IMG/VR virus record: IMGVR_UViG_3300009494_000012
Location: 1-33,516 of that record
Reading direction: 5' to 3' (one strand)
Length of the DNA: 33,516 nt
From: a virus
The position numbers and the translations under genes are program-made. The notes beneath the pieces are model-generated. The model made no database searches. It had not been told where the DNA came from and worked only from the letters and a program-made list of their open reading frames with translations. Position 1 is the first letter of the stretch. Each line of letters starts with the position of its first letter. This document shows, in pieces, positions 14,703-23,011 of this stretch.

Positions 14703-15284
14703 TCAAATATCCCCAACGGTCATGTCTATACCCAAATTGCTCGGCGCAATCGATTCTACCTGAACTGTTTTGATGTAGCCAATATATTCGTCAAGGCTCA
14801 ATGCGGCATTCAAAGAGACATCCACCCCGGAACGTGACACGAATCCATCGTTGACAATCGCGCTGATATTTGTCACGGGCCCTATCCCCTGCACCGAAAT
14901 GTTGGCTACACGGAATGCGTCTCTCACGGTAATCAAGTTCAATCGGGCTATTGCTCGGGCCACTAATGTCAATGCATACTCGTCAGGATTCCTCATGTCT
15001 TCCCCACTTACATGCGCCTGGCAACCAATAACGAACGAACATGGCACCCGGGTTTCAAACTCCACTTCTGTTCCTGCGGGCCTCGTCAAATCTGTCGTTA
15101 GTTTGTTCTCCCACGCCGACGATGCCGGGATTGGCCCAGAGATGATGTTCAGCACACCATAAGGATACGACGGCCGCGGAGCAGATTGCTGCGCCCAGAT
15201 CGCCTGACATTCGATGGCTTCAGAGAACCACGTCTGTACCGCGTTCTCAAATATCTCCATGTCTATTGGATTACTAAGAGTCAT
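14703..15284 (-). CDS. Tail terminator/neck protein, LIC_12616-like
   Basis: A 193-residue protein. The ATG at 15284 with GAGAGGT before it is chosen over the TTG at 15308. It begins MTLSNPIDMEIFENAVQTWF, then IWAQQSAPRPSYPYGVLNII with a Q-x-x-P-R-P-x-x-P-Y core, and YALTLVARAIARLNLITVRD. That core and the position just before the sheath fit the gp12-like neck terminator family (LIC_12616 type), which caps the tail and joins it to the neck. It overlaps the previous gene by 11 bases. Confidence 0.85.
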   Translation of the reverse strand: MTLSNPIDMEIFENAVQTWFSEAIECQAIWAQQSAPRPSYPYGVLNIISGPIPASSAWENKLTTDLTRPAGTEVEFETRVPCSFVIGCQAHVSGEDMRNPDEYALTLVARAIARLNLITVRDAFRVANISVQGIGPVTNISAIVNDGFVSRSGVDVSLNAALSLDEYIGYIKTVQVESIAPSNLGIDMTVGDI

Positions 15285-15651
15285 GGGCTTGGACCTCTCG
15301 ACGGACAACGATCACTTTGTACCCGCCGCCATGAACCGCCCAATCGGACACGCCTTCGACTGCGTACTTCCGCGAGCCGATAGTCACCATATCAGGCTGA
15401 CTGACGTTGGCCGGCGACACGTTGTACAATTCGGTCAAGGTGTAGAATTTGAAAGCACCAGCGACATGCCGTGCGTCTTCCAAACGTAAAATGTCGTCTG
15501 GTTTCAGCGGCTCGGCCACTCCACGAACCGACAAGGTGCTAGTCACTCCCGATTCCCATCTACCAAGGGCGGAATACGAACCAGGATCAGATCGCGTGAC
15601 CTCGTACATCGAGCTGTCGGCGATGAAGCCTCTTTGGACACAAGTCAACAT
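15274..15651 (-). CDS. Head closure/neck protein, putative
   Basis: A 125-residue beta-rich protein. The ATG at 15651 overlaps the upstream stop (TGATG) and follows GAAGGA. It contains VRGVAEPLKPDDILRLEDAR and FKFYTLTELYNVSPANVSQP, the sort of SH3-like barrel seen in head-closure proteins, and ends YKVIVVRREVQAHDS. The order connector, this gene, HK97 gp10-like, terminator is usual in neck modules. The exact role rests mainly on position, not on a strong motif. Confidence 0.65.
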   Translation of the reverse strand: MLTCVQRGFIADSSMYEVTRSDPGSYSALGRWESGVTSTLSVRGVAEPLKPDDILRLEDARHVAGAFKFYTLTELYNVSPANVSQPDMVTIGSRKYAVEGVSDWAVHGGGYKVIVVRREVQAHDS

Positions 15652-16124
15652 CACTGCTTGTCCTTCAGGTTCACTACCTCGACCGAAAGGGCGTTGATGT
15701 ACTGCCCGGTATTCCAGAGTGGCGGACCTTGTGTTCCGCTGACTCGGGGATGTTTCAACGCCGGGGCGATGCCTCCCTTGATCTTGCGAATGATGTTGCC
15801 TCTAAACTCTTCGCCTATCATCCTCAGTTCGGCCTCGGAAGATTTTCCAGCAAACACTTTGTCCGCAGCCAGCTTCGCTAGTTGCTTCTGGACCTTAGCT
15901 TCCTGCTCCTTGGCTACCGATCTGAAATGAGAGCGTTCTGGAATTCTGCCATCGCTCGAGCCGTACTCATGAACCGCGCCGATAGCTACGTTCGTAAACC
16001 CATCTCCGCGATCTTCACTGGCTGCTGGGCCCTGAATTCCGATAGAAGCCACCTTGCCTTTCGCGTACTTCTTCAACTGCGCAACGATCTTGTTCCAGCC
16101 CCTATCTTTCACCTTGACAGACAT
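15651..16124 (-). CDS. Tail completion/neck protein, HK97 gp10-like
   Basis: A 157-residue protein. The ATG at 16124 (TGATG overlap with the upstream stop) is favoured over a GTG at 16136. It has SIGIQGPAASEDRGDGFTNV then AIGAVHEYGSSDGRIPERSH-FRS, a pattern I know from virion morphogenesis proteins of the gp10/gpG group: A-x-x-H-E-Y/F-G followed by I-P-x-R-S/P. It ends with PPLWNTGQYINALSVEVV, the conserved L-x-x-T-G-x-x-x-x-S/A end. It probably helps attach the tail to the neck. Confidence 0.88.
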   Translation of the reverse strand: MSVKVKDRGWNKIVAQLKKYAKGKVASIGIQGPAASEDRGDGFTNVAIGAVHEYGSSDGRIPERSHFRSVAKEQEAKVQKQLAKLAADKVFAGKSSEAELRMIGEEFRGNIIRKIKGGIAPALKHPRVSGTQGPPLWNTGQYINALSVEVVNLKDKQ

Positions 16125-16567
16125 CAGCTCGTCCACTCATCGTCATCATCGTCCCCGTCGGCGTAGTCGAACATCCCGCGAGAGAAACTGGGCTGGACGG
16201 CGTCAGTTTCACTGTTCAATGTGTCTTTGCCCGAGACGGACAATCCGCCAAACGAAGGCAGCGCCAGAAGGAAAGAAGCAGTAACTCCGGCCGGGTCCAG
16301 CTCCTTGGCGCGGTCGGCAAACGCTTTTGCCATGTCCGAGCAGTTGACCGCCAAGTCGCCGATCTTGCGCGTCACCAGCCTGGAGAATTTATTGGACAGC
16401 GTCCGCAGGCACAAAGCCGCCGCCAAAGTGATGGTGCTCTGGCTTGCGATGGCCCACTCGATCTCTTCATCTTGCAGCAGCTCGTCGTCGGAATCTGTAT
16501 CGCCGATCAGGAACCGGGCCTGGGCCAAGTCGCTGGCGGCGGGATCTCCTGAGTATGTCCATGTCAT
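16124..16567 (-). CDS. Head-tail connector protein, gp6-like
   Basis: A 147-residue protein starting MTWTYSGDPAASDLAQARFL-IGDTDSDDELLQDEEIEWAI. The D-x-V/A-R-F-L-I-G-D-T-D then L-x-D-E-E-I pattern is characteristic of phage connector proteins that form a ring below the portal. The middle is helical (AAALCLRTLSNKFSRLV), and the tail is strongly acidic (DYADGDDDDDEW). It overlaps the small upstream gene by ATGA. Confidence 0.87.
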   Translation of the reverse strand: MTWTYSGDPAASDLAQARFLIGDTDSDDELLQDEEIEWAIASQSTITLAAALCLRTLSNKFSRLVTRKIGDLAVNCSDMAKAFADRAKELDPAGVTASFLLALPSFGGLSVSGKDTLNSETDAVQPSFSRGMFDYADGDDDDDEWTS

Positions 16568-16851
16568 GGTTCCACCACAGTTTCAACTTCGGGGTCATGC
16601 ACATTTCCCGGACCGCCGAAAACGTGACGCGACTTATCGTCGGCTTTCAGATATTTCTTATCGCAAGTGCTGTGCGTTACGAAAGGGGTGGCCGTAAGCT
16701 TAGCGGCGGCATAGACACTCGCCAGAACCAACGCCTCCCAATGACACTCATTTGTTTTCGGATCGTCGATTACGCGCACGGGGTCGGAATAGAATTCCTC
16801 TACCTCTTTTTCCGTGGGCTCTTTGTCGAGAAATATGGTGACGTAGCGCAT
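16564..16851 (-). CDS. Small protein of the head-completion cluster, unknown function
   Basis: A 95-residue protein; ATG 16851 with AAAGGG at good spacing is preferred to the TTG at 16857. The sequence begins MRYVTIFLDKEPTEKEVEEF, followed by a region with ALVLASVYAAAKLTATPFVT and an acidic C-terminus ending EVETVVEP. I do not recognise a family. Tight packing between the LamG-like gene and the connector suggests a virion or assembly role. Confidence 0.75.
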   Translation of the reverse strand: MRYVTIFLDKEPTEKEVEEFYSDPVRVIDDPKTNECHWEALVLASVYAAAKLTATPFVTHSTCDKKYLKADDKSRHVFGGPGNVHDPEVETVVEP

Positions 16852-16853
16852 GG

Positions 16854-18830
16854 TCAACCCTTTGTTGTCGGTTCGTCATAGATTCTGAGATTTGAGATGA
16901 GGCCGCGGGCTTGAACCCCGAGCCCTGTATCCATTCCAATGTCGATGCGATCAAGGTCGTCCGGTATATCCACGGACGTGTCAGGCGTTCCATCGACACC
17001 GTCTCGACTGACAATCAGATTGTCTTCTTCCCATCTCAGGCGAACCTCGTGTTTTGCACCGTCCATCATATCGCCATCCACACCAACGCCACCGGCCGCC
17101 CCGGCCGTTGCAGCGCTATCCACCGCTACCTTATCCGTAGATACCACCGACGTTCGAATTCTATCCGCAGCCGCGCCGCCGTCGCTCAACATCCCCAACC
17201 TCTTGGTAGCAGCGTTATCAAAATCAGGCCACAAGACATCGCAAACAATCGTGCCTCTTTTGTTATTTGTGATATTCCCGTCGTCGCCTTTGAAACGAAG
17301 CTGGTCTTTCAGTCTGGTTGCTGTCGCGCCGTCCGTGATAATCGGACTGGTCATATAATCGTTTGCTTCGACTTGAGCGCCCCACATGCACAGGTAGACG
17401 GATACTCCGTCGCCTGCATAGTCATCGTCACCATCGGCGTGAGCGGAGATGGCCCGCAAGGTATGCGCCGCAGCCGTGCCCATTAATGTAATACCACAAC
17501 AATAGGCATCCTCGGCATCCCCAAGGAATGGACCCCGTGTGTATCCCGTGGCTCCAGCCCCGGAAGAACCGACCGCGCCCGTAGCGAGATTGAAGTAGCA
17601 CCAACAATCTGCAACGGTGGTATCCTCAAGCTTTACCCAATCCTCTTCACCAGGGGAAAAATAGTTTGAGAAGGTATAGGTTGTATTCGTCAACGTCGCA
17701 ACGATGCTGACACCATGTTGCGTGTCAGTCGCGTCGGCAACAATCGAAGCCGCTGCTGTCCGGCCATCCGGGCAGACGGCGGCATCATTTGCAACAACGT
17801 CACCTGCGTTCAGTTTTGTCCAGGCTTCGAAATCTTCTGACTCGGTTATCAGATTTGTAGTCTGCGGCTCTGGCAGATAACCCTTAACGTTGACACCATT
17901 CTTGTCGTTCCAACTTTCTTGGCGTAACCACTCGGAGCCGACTCGGTAGAGTTTGCTGATAGCCCCTTCCCGCTTTTCGAGGTACGCAGGGAACGCGCGG
18001 GTTTTGATTTCAGGGAGCGCCGTACCAACAGCTTTTTGGGGAAATATGCCAGAGAATGGCGCGAAGCGTTCGGCGACTATTGCGGCTATCTCTGCCTGAC
18101 CCGCCGCGCCTGCCTGTAACCAATTGAATTTTTTCCACGCAGCGGCGTAGGCGATGTTGGCGTTGATGGGGTAGGCTCCGCTAAGATACGCTCCGATAGC
18201 AAGAGGCGATCCTGTCAACGTGCCTTGCCTGGTAGAAAAATTTCCTGATCCGCTTAGAACCCCATTGGTGTAAATCTGTGCGCCGTCTGTGCTGTTTTCA
18301 TTACGGTTGACGCCAAACAGTACGTGATACCAGGTGTCGTCCGACAACCCAGGGTCTCTCACATAGACACTCCCACTAACATCCTGGATATGACAAGTCA
18401 GGGCACCCGCAGCAGTAGTATACACGAGCCAACCAATACCGCTAGCTAACGTTCCGATTATACATTTGCTCGCTTCAAACGTCGCCTTGAAAACCAGCTC
18501 GATTACAAAATCCTCGGTGCCTATATCGCCGCCGCCCGTCGCATGTTTGTAATACCCACCAGCGTTGAACTTCACTGAATCGTCATCGACACCAAGCCCC
18601 GGCGCACCGTCGTTAAACGTGGGGACCGTGCCAGCCTGTAGGTCGAGGGTTTCGCCGTACCCCCACGGGGGGAAACCTGCGGCGCTCGCGTCCCCACCTT
18701 TGTAGCGGAAAAACGGGGTTTGGGTGACGCCGTTGATTGTGAGGTTGGGGTTAAGGTTGACTATGCCGCTTGGATTGGCGAATGTTCGAAGCTTTAATCG
18801 ACGATACTTATATGGAACAGCAATGCTCAT
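16854..18830 (-). CDS. LamG/concanavalin-like carbohydrate-binding structural protein
   Basis: A 658-residue protein with three parts. Residues about 60-235 look like a LamG/concanavalin-A-like jelly roll (EDFVIELVFKATFEA, DDTWYHVLFGVNRNENSTDG, GAQIYTNGVLSGSG, IGAYLSGAYPINANIAYAAA). Residues 323-490 resemble the galactose-binding-like modules of phage tail proteins (NLITESEDFEAWTKL then PDGRTAAASIVADATDTQHG). Residues 515-652 are a second LamG-like domain (KHEVRLRWEEDNLIVSRDGV, LISNLRIYDE). Such modules bind glycans. Its place between capsid and connector genes, not with fibres, suggests a capsid fibre or neck whisker. The start ATG 18830 has only a weak ribosome site. Confidence 0.82.
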   Translation of the reverse strand: MSIAVPYKYRRLKLRTFANPSGIVNLNPNLTINGVTQTPFFRYKGGDASAAGFPPWGYGETLDLQAGTVPTFNDGAPGLGVDDDSVKFNAGGYYKHATGGGDIGTEDFVIELVFKATFEASKCIIGTLASGIGWLVYTTAAGALTCHIQDVSGSVYVRDPGLSDDTWYHVLFGVNRNENSTDGAQIYTNGVLSGSGNFSTRQGTLTGSPLAIGAYLSGAYPINANIAYAAAWKKFNWLQAGAAGQAEIAAIVAERFAPFSGIFPQKAVGTALPEIKTRAFPAYLEKREGAISKLYRVGSEWLRQESWNDKNGVNVKGYLPEPQTTNLITESEDFEAWTKLNAGDVVANDAAVCPDGRTAAASIVADATDTQHGVSIVATLTNTTYTFSNYFSPGEEDWVKLEDTTVADCWCYFNLATGAVGSSGAGATGYTRGPFLGDAEDAYCCGITLMGTAAAHTLRAISAHADGDDDYAGDGVSVYLCMWGAQVEANDYMTSPIITDGATATRLKDQLRFKGDDGNITNNKRGTIVCDVLWPDFDNAATKRLGMLSDGGAAADRIRTSVVSTDKVAVDSAATAGAAGGVGVDGDMMDGAKHEVRLRWEEDNLIVSRDGVDGTPDTSVDIPDDLDRIDIGMDTGLGVQARGLISNLRIYDEPTTKG

Positions 18831-18834
18831 GTAA

Positions 18835-19569
18835 TTACTCGATTGGTGTCATGAACAGCACCCCATCCACACTAGCCCGTATAGCTGCAACATAAGTGTC
18901 CGTACCTGGAGTCTTGTAAACTCGCGGTACTCCTGCCGCCAAAAACTTACTATTGACAGTCGCAGTACACGCATTATCGCCGAACACGAAATGACAATCT
19001 TCGGTCGCAACAAACTCGTAAGCAGCGTTTGCCGTCAATCCACTTCCCGTTACAGCACTCACCCCTGTAAAAGCCAGGGGAACAGCCGTGCCGGGAACAC
19101 CCGCTATGGCAGTTTTAATGTCGCTCAGGCTGGCCAAGGTTTCGTCGCTATCGGATTTCTTGATGTTGGTATGCAACAGGGACACCACGTACTGTGCGTT
19201 CCGAGCGAACCCGTACATGATCTTGATGTAGTCCGCCTCGCCGAGCAAATCGTCAGTGATATCAAATTGAACCAACTCATCAGTGTGAGCCGACGCCAGC
19301 GTTTTGGTTACCGTCTTGATGACATTCGAATAGCAGTTGGCGAACAGTTCCAAGACGACCACAGAGCCCGCAGGCATGGTACCAGTCACATGAAAAAGAA
19401 CCGTGATCTGATCTCGGTTCTCGATAAAAATTCCCCGAGCATCTGGAGCGACATTGAATTTCGATTTCTTGTATATGTGCCCCGCCCCAGCAGGAATGAC
19501 TAACGATTCCCCGTCAACCATCTCTTTGAGCTGGGCTTTGTTGTAGTCAATTGTGACGAATCCGGACAT
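18835..19569 (-). CDS. Putative structural protein, unknown family
   Basis: A 244-residue, mostly beta protein with AGAGGA before its ATG. It begins MSGFVTIDYNKAQLKEMVDG and has a jelly-roll-like central region (QITVLFHVTGTMPAGSVVVL, DELVQFDITDDLLGEADYIK) and a compact C-terminal domain (residues about 160-244: TGVSAVTGSGLTANAAYEFV, PRVYKTPGTDTYVAAI). No family is recognised. Next to the LamG-like gene and after the capsid gene, it may be the base that anchors the carbohydrate-binding protein to the virion; that is inference from order only. Confidence 0.75.
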   Translation of the reverse strand: MSGFVTIDYNKAQLKEMVDGESLVIPAGAGHIYKKSKFNVAPDARGIFIENRDQITVLFHVTGTMPAGSVVVLELFANCYSNVIKTVTKTLASAHTDELVQFDITDDLLGEADYIKIMYGFARNAQYVVSLLHTNIKKSDSDETLASLSDIKTAIAGVPGTAVPLAFTGVSAVTGSGLTANAAYEFVATEDCHFVFGDNACTATVNSKFLAAGVPRVYKTPGTDTYVAAIRASVDGVLFMTPIE

Positions 19570-19573
19570 TGGA

Positions 19574-19996
19574 TCATCCTCTCATCGGGGCTCTCTTGCA
19601 TTTGTGTCGTTCGATCTGAAGAAATTCTCTGTCGCAATACGGACAGGTTCCCGGGCCTTTCAACGGCGCCTCAGCTTCAGTGTCCTCGTCGGCGTCCGGG
19701 GCAATGCCGACATCAGCATCCGTGTCGATATCGACGTCCGTGTCGACGTAGGGCTCAGGCTCAGGCGCACGAGGTCGGGCATTTAGCAATTCCAATGCAC
19801 GCTGTCTTGTCTCGGCTACTGTTCCCGATACCGGAGCAGCAACAACTTCACCGCGTCGGATTTTGCGGATGAATCCCTGTCGCTCCCAGGCGTTTCGGTT
19901 AGGCCACGTCTCCGCCTCGGGCACGGGATCGCCAGGGTCAACCCAGACGGTCGTTTTACCACGGAGAATTTTCATTCGCTTGCTGGCGATCCACAT
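19574..19996 (-). CDS. Acidic-linker protein with C-terminal zinc knuckle
   Basis: A 140-residue protein. The frame opens earlier (20047), but ATG 19996 follows GGAAAGGA at good spacing and leaves a normal gap after the capsid gene. Residues 1-60 are basic and resemble small head-cluster proteins (TVWVDPGDPVPEAETWPNRN, AWERQGFIRKIRRGEV). Residues 85-115 are an Asp/Val/Glu-rich repeat (DTDVDIDTDADVGIAPDADE). The end has C-x2-C-x9-H-x-C (CPYCDREFLQIERHKC), a likely zinc knuckle. A nucleic-acid or capsid-associated role is possible; the function is unknown. Confidence 0.75.
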   Translation of the reverse strand: MWIASKRMKILRGKTTVWVDPGDPVPEAETWPNRNAWERQGFIRKIRRGEVVAAPVSGTVAETRQRALELLNARPRAPEPEPYVDTDVDIDTDADVGIAPDADEDTEAEAPLKGPGTCPYCDREFLQIERHKCKRAPMRG

Positions 19997-20056
19997 GCTT
20001 AAGATCCTTTCCGATCCCCGGCAGCGACCACCGTTACCGGAGAGCAACGGCTCGTT

Positions 20057-21022
20057 TTACGAGATAACGCCGTCGAAGTAGCAGCCCAGATCGGAGGCGA
20101 CCAGTTTCTGATCGTACGCCATCTCACCCTCGATGCGGTCTGAGTTGATCTGGTCAAGGCGCATCCTTTTGATCCTGGTACCCTGGCTGCTCGCGCCGAG
20201 ATACCCGGTCCACGAGAACGTGTACCCTGCCGACGGCTGCATCAGGCTCGGACGCGGTGCGGCGTAAACCAGCAAAGCGTCTTTGCTGTAGACCCAGTCC
20301 ATCGCGGCGGTCGCGCCTTCTGCGGCCGTATCTTCGACCACGGATGCGATCAGAACCTCGTCGATGTCCAGCACGGATGCCAGCAACTGCGTGGTCACGA
20401 TCTTGGTGCCCGTGATTGCGATACGGTCGAGGAAATCGGCGTTGTCCTGCAAGATGACCCAGACATCGTCCGACAAGATCAGCTTGTTCGGCCGGAAGCC
20501 GGTCAGCTTTTTCATCGCGGCCATCTCCGTCCGGATGTTGGTGATCGGAACCGAGCCGGCCACATCCCAAAGGACGGCAGGAACGATGTCGGTCAGAGTG
20601 GACGATCCGGTCCAGATCCCGGTGGTGAAGTACTTGGCGGCCCAGTCCTTCTCCCGGCGCAGGGCCAGCCCACGGGTCACGAACTCCGTCGCCTCGGAAT
20701 CGAGGTTGATCGGCTGATCCGAGTTACCTCGCAGCTGATCGTCGATGTCCTTGTGCAGCGCCTGGACCTTGGCGAAGTAGTTCGGAGTGTTGTCGATCTC
20801 GTATCCGGAGCCGGCCGATTCCTGGGACAGACCGCGCACTTGTGCGTCAGTTCGGAACCACTGCTGCTTCAAATATTCGAAGTACCGGTCGCTTTGCTTG
20901 GCGACGGGAATGTTGGGGAAAACCTTATCAGCGATGAAATCATCCATCGACTGAAGGTAGGCCACGCTGATGTTGGTCAGCGGTCTGTTAACATGAACGT
21001 CACTGGGTGTCGGTGAGGGCAT
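20057..21022 (-). CDS. Major capsid protein
   Basis: A 321-residue protein of HK97-fold capsid type. Typical parts are HVNRPLTNISVAYLQSMDDF, IADKVFPNIPVAKQSDRYFE-YLKQQWFR, the RREKDWAAKYFTTGIWTGSS helix, NIRTEMAAMKKLTGFRPNKL-ILSDDVW and the C-terminal GTRIKRMRLDQINSDRIEGE strand pair. These fit Mu-like and related capsid families in size and order. The strong AGGAG site and central position after scaffold and decoration genes support it. There is no long N-terminal delta domain, in line with a separate scaffold gene. Confidence 0.93.
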   Translation of the reverse strand: MPSPTPSDVHVNRPLTNISVAYLQSMDDFIADKVFPNIPVAKQSDRYFEYLKQQWFRTDAQVRGLSQESAGSGYEIDNTPNYFAKVQALHKDIDDQLRGNSDQPINLDSEATEFVTRGLALRREKDWAAKYFTTGIWTGSSTLTDIVPAVLWDVAGSVPITNIRTEMAAMKKLTGFRPNKLILSDDVWVILQDNADFLDRIAITGTKIVTTQLLASVLDIDEVLIASVVEDTAAEGATAAMDWVYSKDALLVYAAPRPSLMQPSAGYTFSWTGYLGASSQGTRIKRMRLDQINSDRIEGEMAYDQKLVASDLGCYFDGVIS

Positions 21023-21049
21023 TTGAATATCTCCTGTTCTCGTCTAAAA

Positions 21050-22045
21050 TTAGACGTTCAGTCCATTGATGAGTAGAACGGAGATCAGATCTCCACTCGC
21101 GCTCGCTGCTTCTAAAGCCTTGCCTGCGAAATGAGTCCCGCTCGCAGCACCTACCAGCACCTCGATACTGAGCCCCAGCTCGGCCAGAGCAGTACCTCCC
21201 GTGAAGTCCAGCTCGGAAGTTGCTCCAGTGGTCGGGCTGTTGATGGTGATCGATCCGTCTGCGTTGAGAACCACCTCGGCCGTAGTGTCAGCTTCGATCA
21301 CTGTCTTGATCTCGGCTGCGGTCACGGCGTTGATGTTGTCCGCGTCTCCGGTACCGACGACCGGGGCATTGGAGGCGGAAGTGAACAAGCTCGTCCCTGT
21401 GGGATTGCTGATCAAAGATCCAGTACCCTGCGTATCGGATTGGATCCGAGGTTGTCCAGCGCCATTATCTACTGCCGATGCTCCCACAAGCTGGGCGTTC
21501 ATCTGCTGCAAGATCGACACGAGAGTTGTGGTAGCTCCGGCGAATGTGATCGTTTGCGAGGCACCACCGTCCACGGTCAAGATGATCGTCAGACCATCCT
21601 GGTCGGCGCAGGCATAAACAGTAGTGGTGTCCTCGACGTAACCAGCGGCTGCGTCCCACGTCGCCGTTGCACCACCGGCATTGTCCACATCGACAACCAC
21701 TGTTTCGGCGGGCGCCAAATCATAGGTACCAATTGCACCGTCCTTGGTCGCAGCAGTCGGTGCGGCAAGAGCCGTGATGGCTAGCCCGTTCGCGTTCGGC
21801 TGTACCCGGGCGCCAGCTGCGATAACCGCTCCGGCTTCCACTTTCGATACTCCCACGAAAGCGAGGGATACCGCGCGGCCGGAGGCGGACGGCTTGTCCT
21901 GGATTACCCCGTCAACGGGCTCGCCCGAGACAGTTGCAATTACCACTCCGCCAGCGGAGATCTTTCCGAATTTGTACTGATCACTGGACAGATCGGCTCC
22001 GGCTGTAAGGCCGGGGACGACTTGAATATTTCCTTCGTATGCCAC
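21050..22045 (-). CDS. Capsid decoration protein (DUF2190-like) with an inserted module
   Basis: A 331-residue protein starting at GTG 22045 after AGGAGG. Residues 1-92 (QYKFGKISAGGVVIATVSGE, DGVIQDKPSASGRAVSLAFV, GVSKVEAGAVIAAGARVQPN) and 300-331 (GTHFAGKALEAASASGDLIS) together make up a normal DUF2190-type cement protein. They are split by about 200 residues. Part of the insert, residues 145-235 (CADQDGLTIILTVDGGASQT), is strongly similar to the module in the protein at 2509-3150; residues 236-299 are a further beta-rich segment (NADGSITINSPTTGATSELD). The core presumably glues capsomers while the insert projects from the surface. Confidence 0.85.
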   Translation of the reverse strand: MAYEGNIQVVPGLTAGADLSSDQYKFGKISAGGVVIATVSGEPVDGVIQDKPSASGRAVSLAFVGVSKVEAGAVIAAGARVQPNANGLAITALAAPTAATKDGAIGTYDLAPAETVVVDVDNAGGATATWDAAAGYVEDTTTVYACADQDGLTIILTVDGGASQTITFAGATTTLVSILQQMNAQLVGASAVDNGAGQPRIQSDTQGTGSLISNPTGTSLFTSASNAPVVGTGDADNINAVTAAEIKTVIEADTTAEVVLNADGSITINSPTTGATSELDFTGGTALAELGLSIEVLVGAASGTHFAGKALEAASASGDLISVLLINGLNV

Positions 22046-22102
22046 TTTCTTCCTCCTGGCTCAACGGCGAGGCCGTTGTATTGTTTCTTTCGTTCTCGTC
22101 CG

Positions 22103-23011
22103 TTACCCGGCGGCCTTCGCTTCTTTATTGTACTGGGCGTAAAGGTCCGCACCGAGCGGGCTCTCCATCACCGTGGCGATTGCTATCTCGCGGCTCATGC
22201 TCAAGTCTTCGGACTTCTCGATGAGGCCGTCGGCCAGTTTCTCGATCTTATCCCAGGCCGAACCGGTGACCTCGTGGACTCGCACGCCTCCGGCGTTTTT
22301 CAGGATCTCGGACTCCTTGAGTGCGTCGGACGCGGCCTTCATCGTGTCGAACTGGGTGTCGGCCATCTTGGGGTCCAGGTCGGCCAAGGATTTGAGCATC
22401 ACGCCCATTTCGTCGATGCTCTTGCCGGGGAAATGGGACAGATCGGCGCGGGCCTTCTCGGTCCATGCGGCCAGCTGACGTGCGTCCGTCTCCACCTGGA
22501 GCTGCTTCTCGACCTTCTCGTTGCGCTCGGTCAACGCGGTGATCTTGTCGTCCGCTGCTTTCTGAATGCCTTGGAAATGCTTCTTGACGTCCTCGGACAG
22601 ACCTTCCGTTTTCTTCCGCTTCATCGCCTCGTCCTCCTCGTCCTCGTCCTCTTCGTCTTCCTTTTTCTTCTCGGCGGCTTTCTTTTCCACGACCGTGGGC
22701 TCGATCCCCACCATCTCGCCGAGCGCCTTCATGAAGTCCGCGGGCATCTCGTCCTTGAAACCAGACACGAGGCGGGCTACTGCCTTGGCAGCGTTTCCGC
22801 CCTTCTCACTGATTCCCATTTTCGTGACCAGCTCCTCGATGGCGTCTTCGCCTTCCAGCTCTGTCTCCAAAACTGCTTTGAGGATTACGTCCCATTTTTC
22901 ATTCGGCATTTTGGTTTTCTCCTGTTTGAATATCGGAAAGCGCTTCTTCTTATTCGCGCCTCTGTCTACAATGGATAATTCCCCAACGTGAAGTTCTTGG
23001 AGTCGTTTCAT
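22103..23011 (-). CDS. Prohead scaffold protein carrying an N-terminal LSIVDRGAN motif
   Basis: A 302-residue helical, highly charged protein. It begins MKRLQELHVGELSIVDRGAN-KKKRF, a motif that normally lies at the C-terminal end of XkdF-type phage proteases. Then follow helices (AIEELVTKMGISEKGGNAAK), a very acidic tract (KKKEDEEDEDEEDEAMKRKK), and a coiled coil (DKITALTERNEKVEKQLQVE). Length, charge and place between protease and capsid genes point to the scaffold. ATGA overlap with the protease gene; GAGAGGA precedes the start. Confidence 0.82.
   Translation of the reverse strand: MKRLQELHVGELSIVDRGANKKKRFPIFKQEKTKMPNEKWDVILKAVLETELEGEDAIEELVTKMGISEKGGNAAKAVARLVSGFKDEMPADFMKALGEMVGIEPTVVEKKAAEKKKEDEEDEDEEDEAMKRKKTEGLSEDVKKHFQGIQKAADDKITALTERNEKVEKQLQVETDARQLAAWTEKARADLSHFPGKSIDEMGVMLKSLADLDPKMADTQFDTMKAASDALKESEILKNAGGVRVHEVTGSAWDKIEKLADGLIEKSEDLSMSREIAIATVMESPLGADLYAQYNKEAKAAG

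Noticed and set aside
22022-22978. 318-residue open frame on the + strand opposite the scaffold gene
   Set aside because: It is antisense to a gene with a clear start, ribosome site and ATGA coupling. Its leucine-, histidine- and phenylalanine-rich product reflects the complement of Lys/Glu-rich codons.
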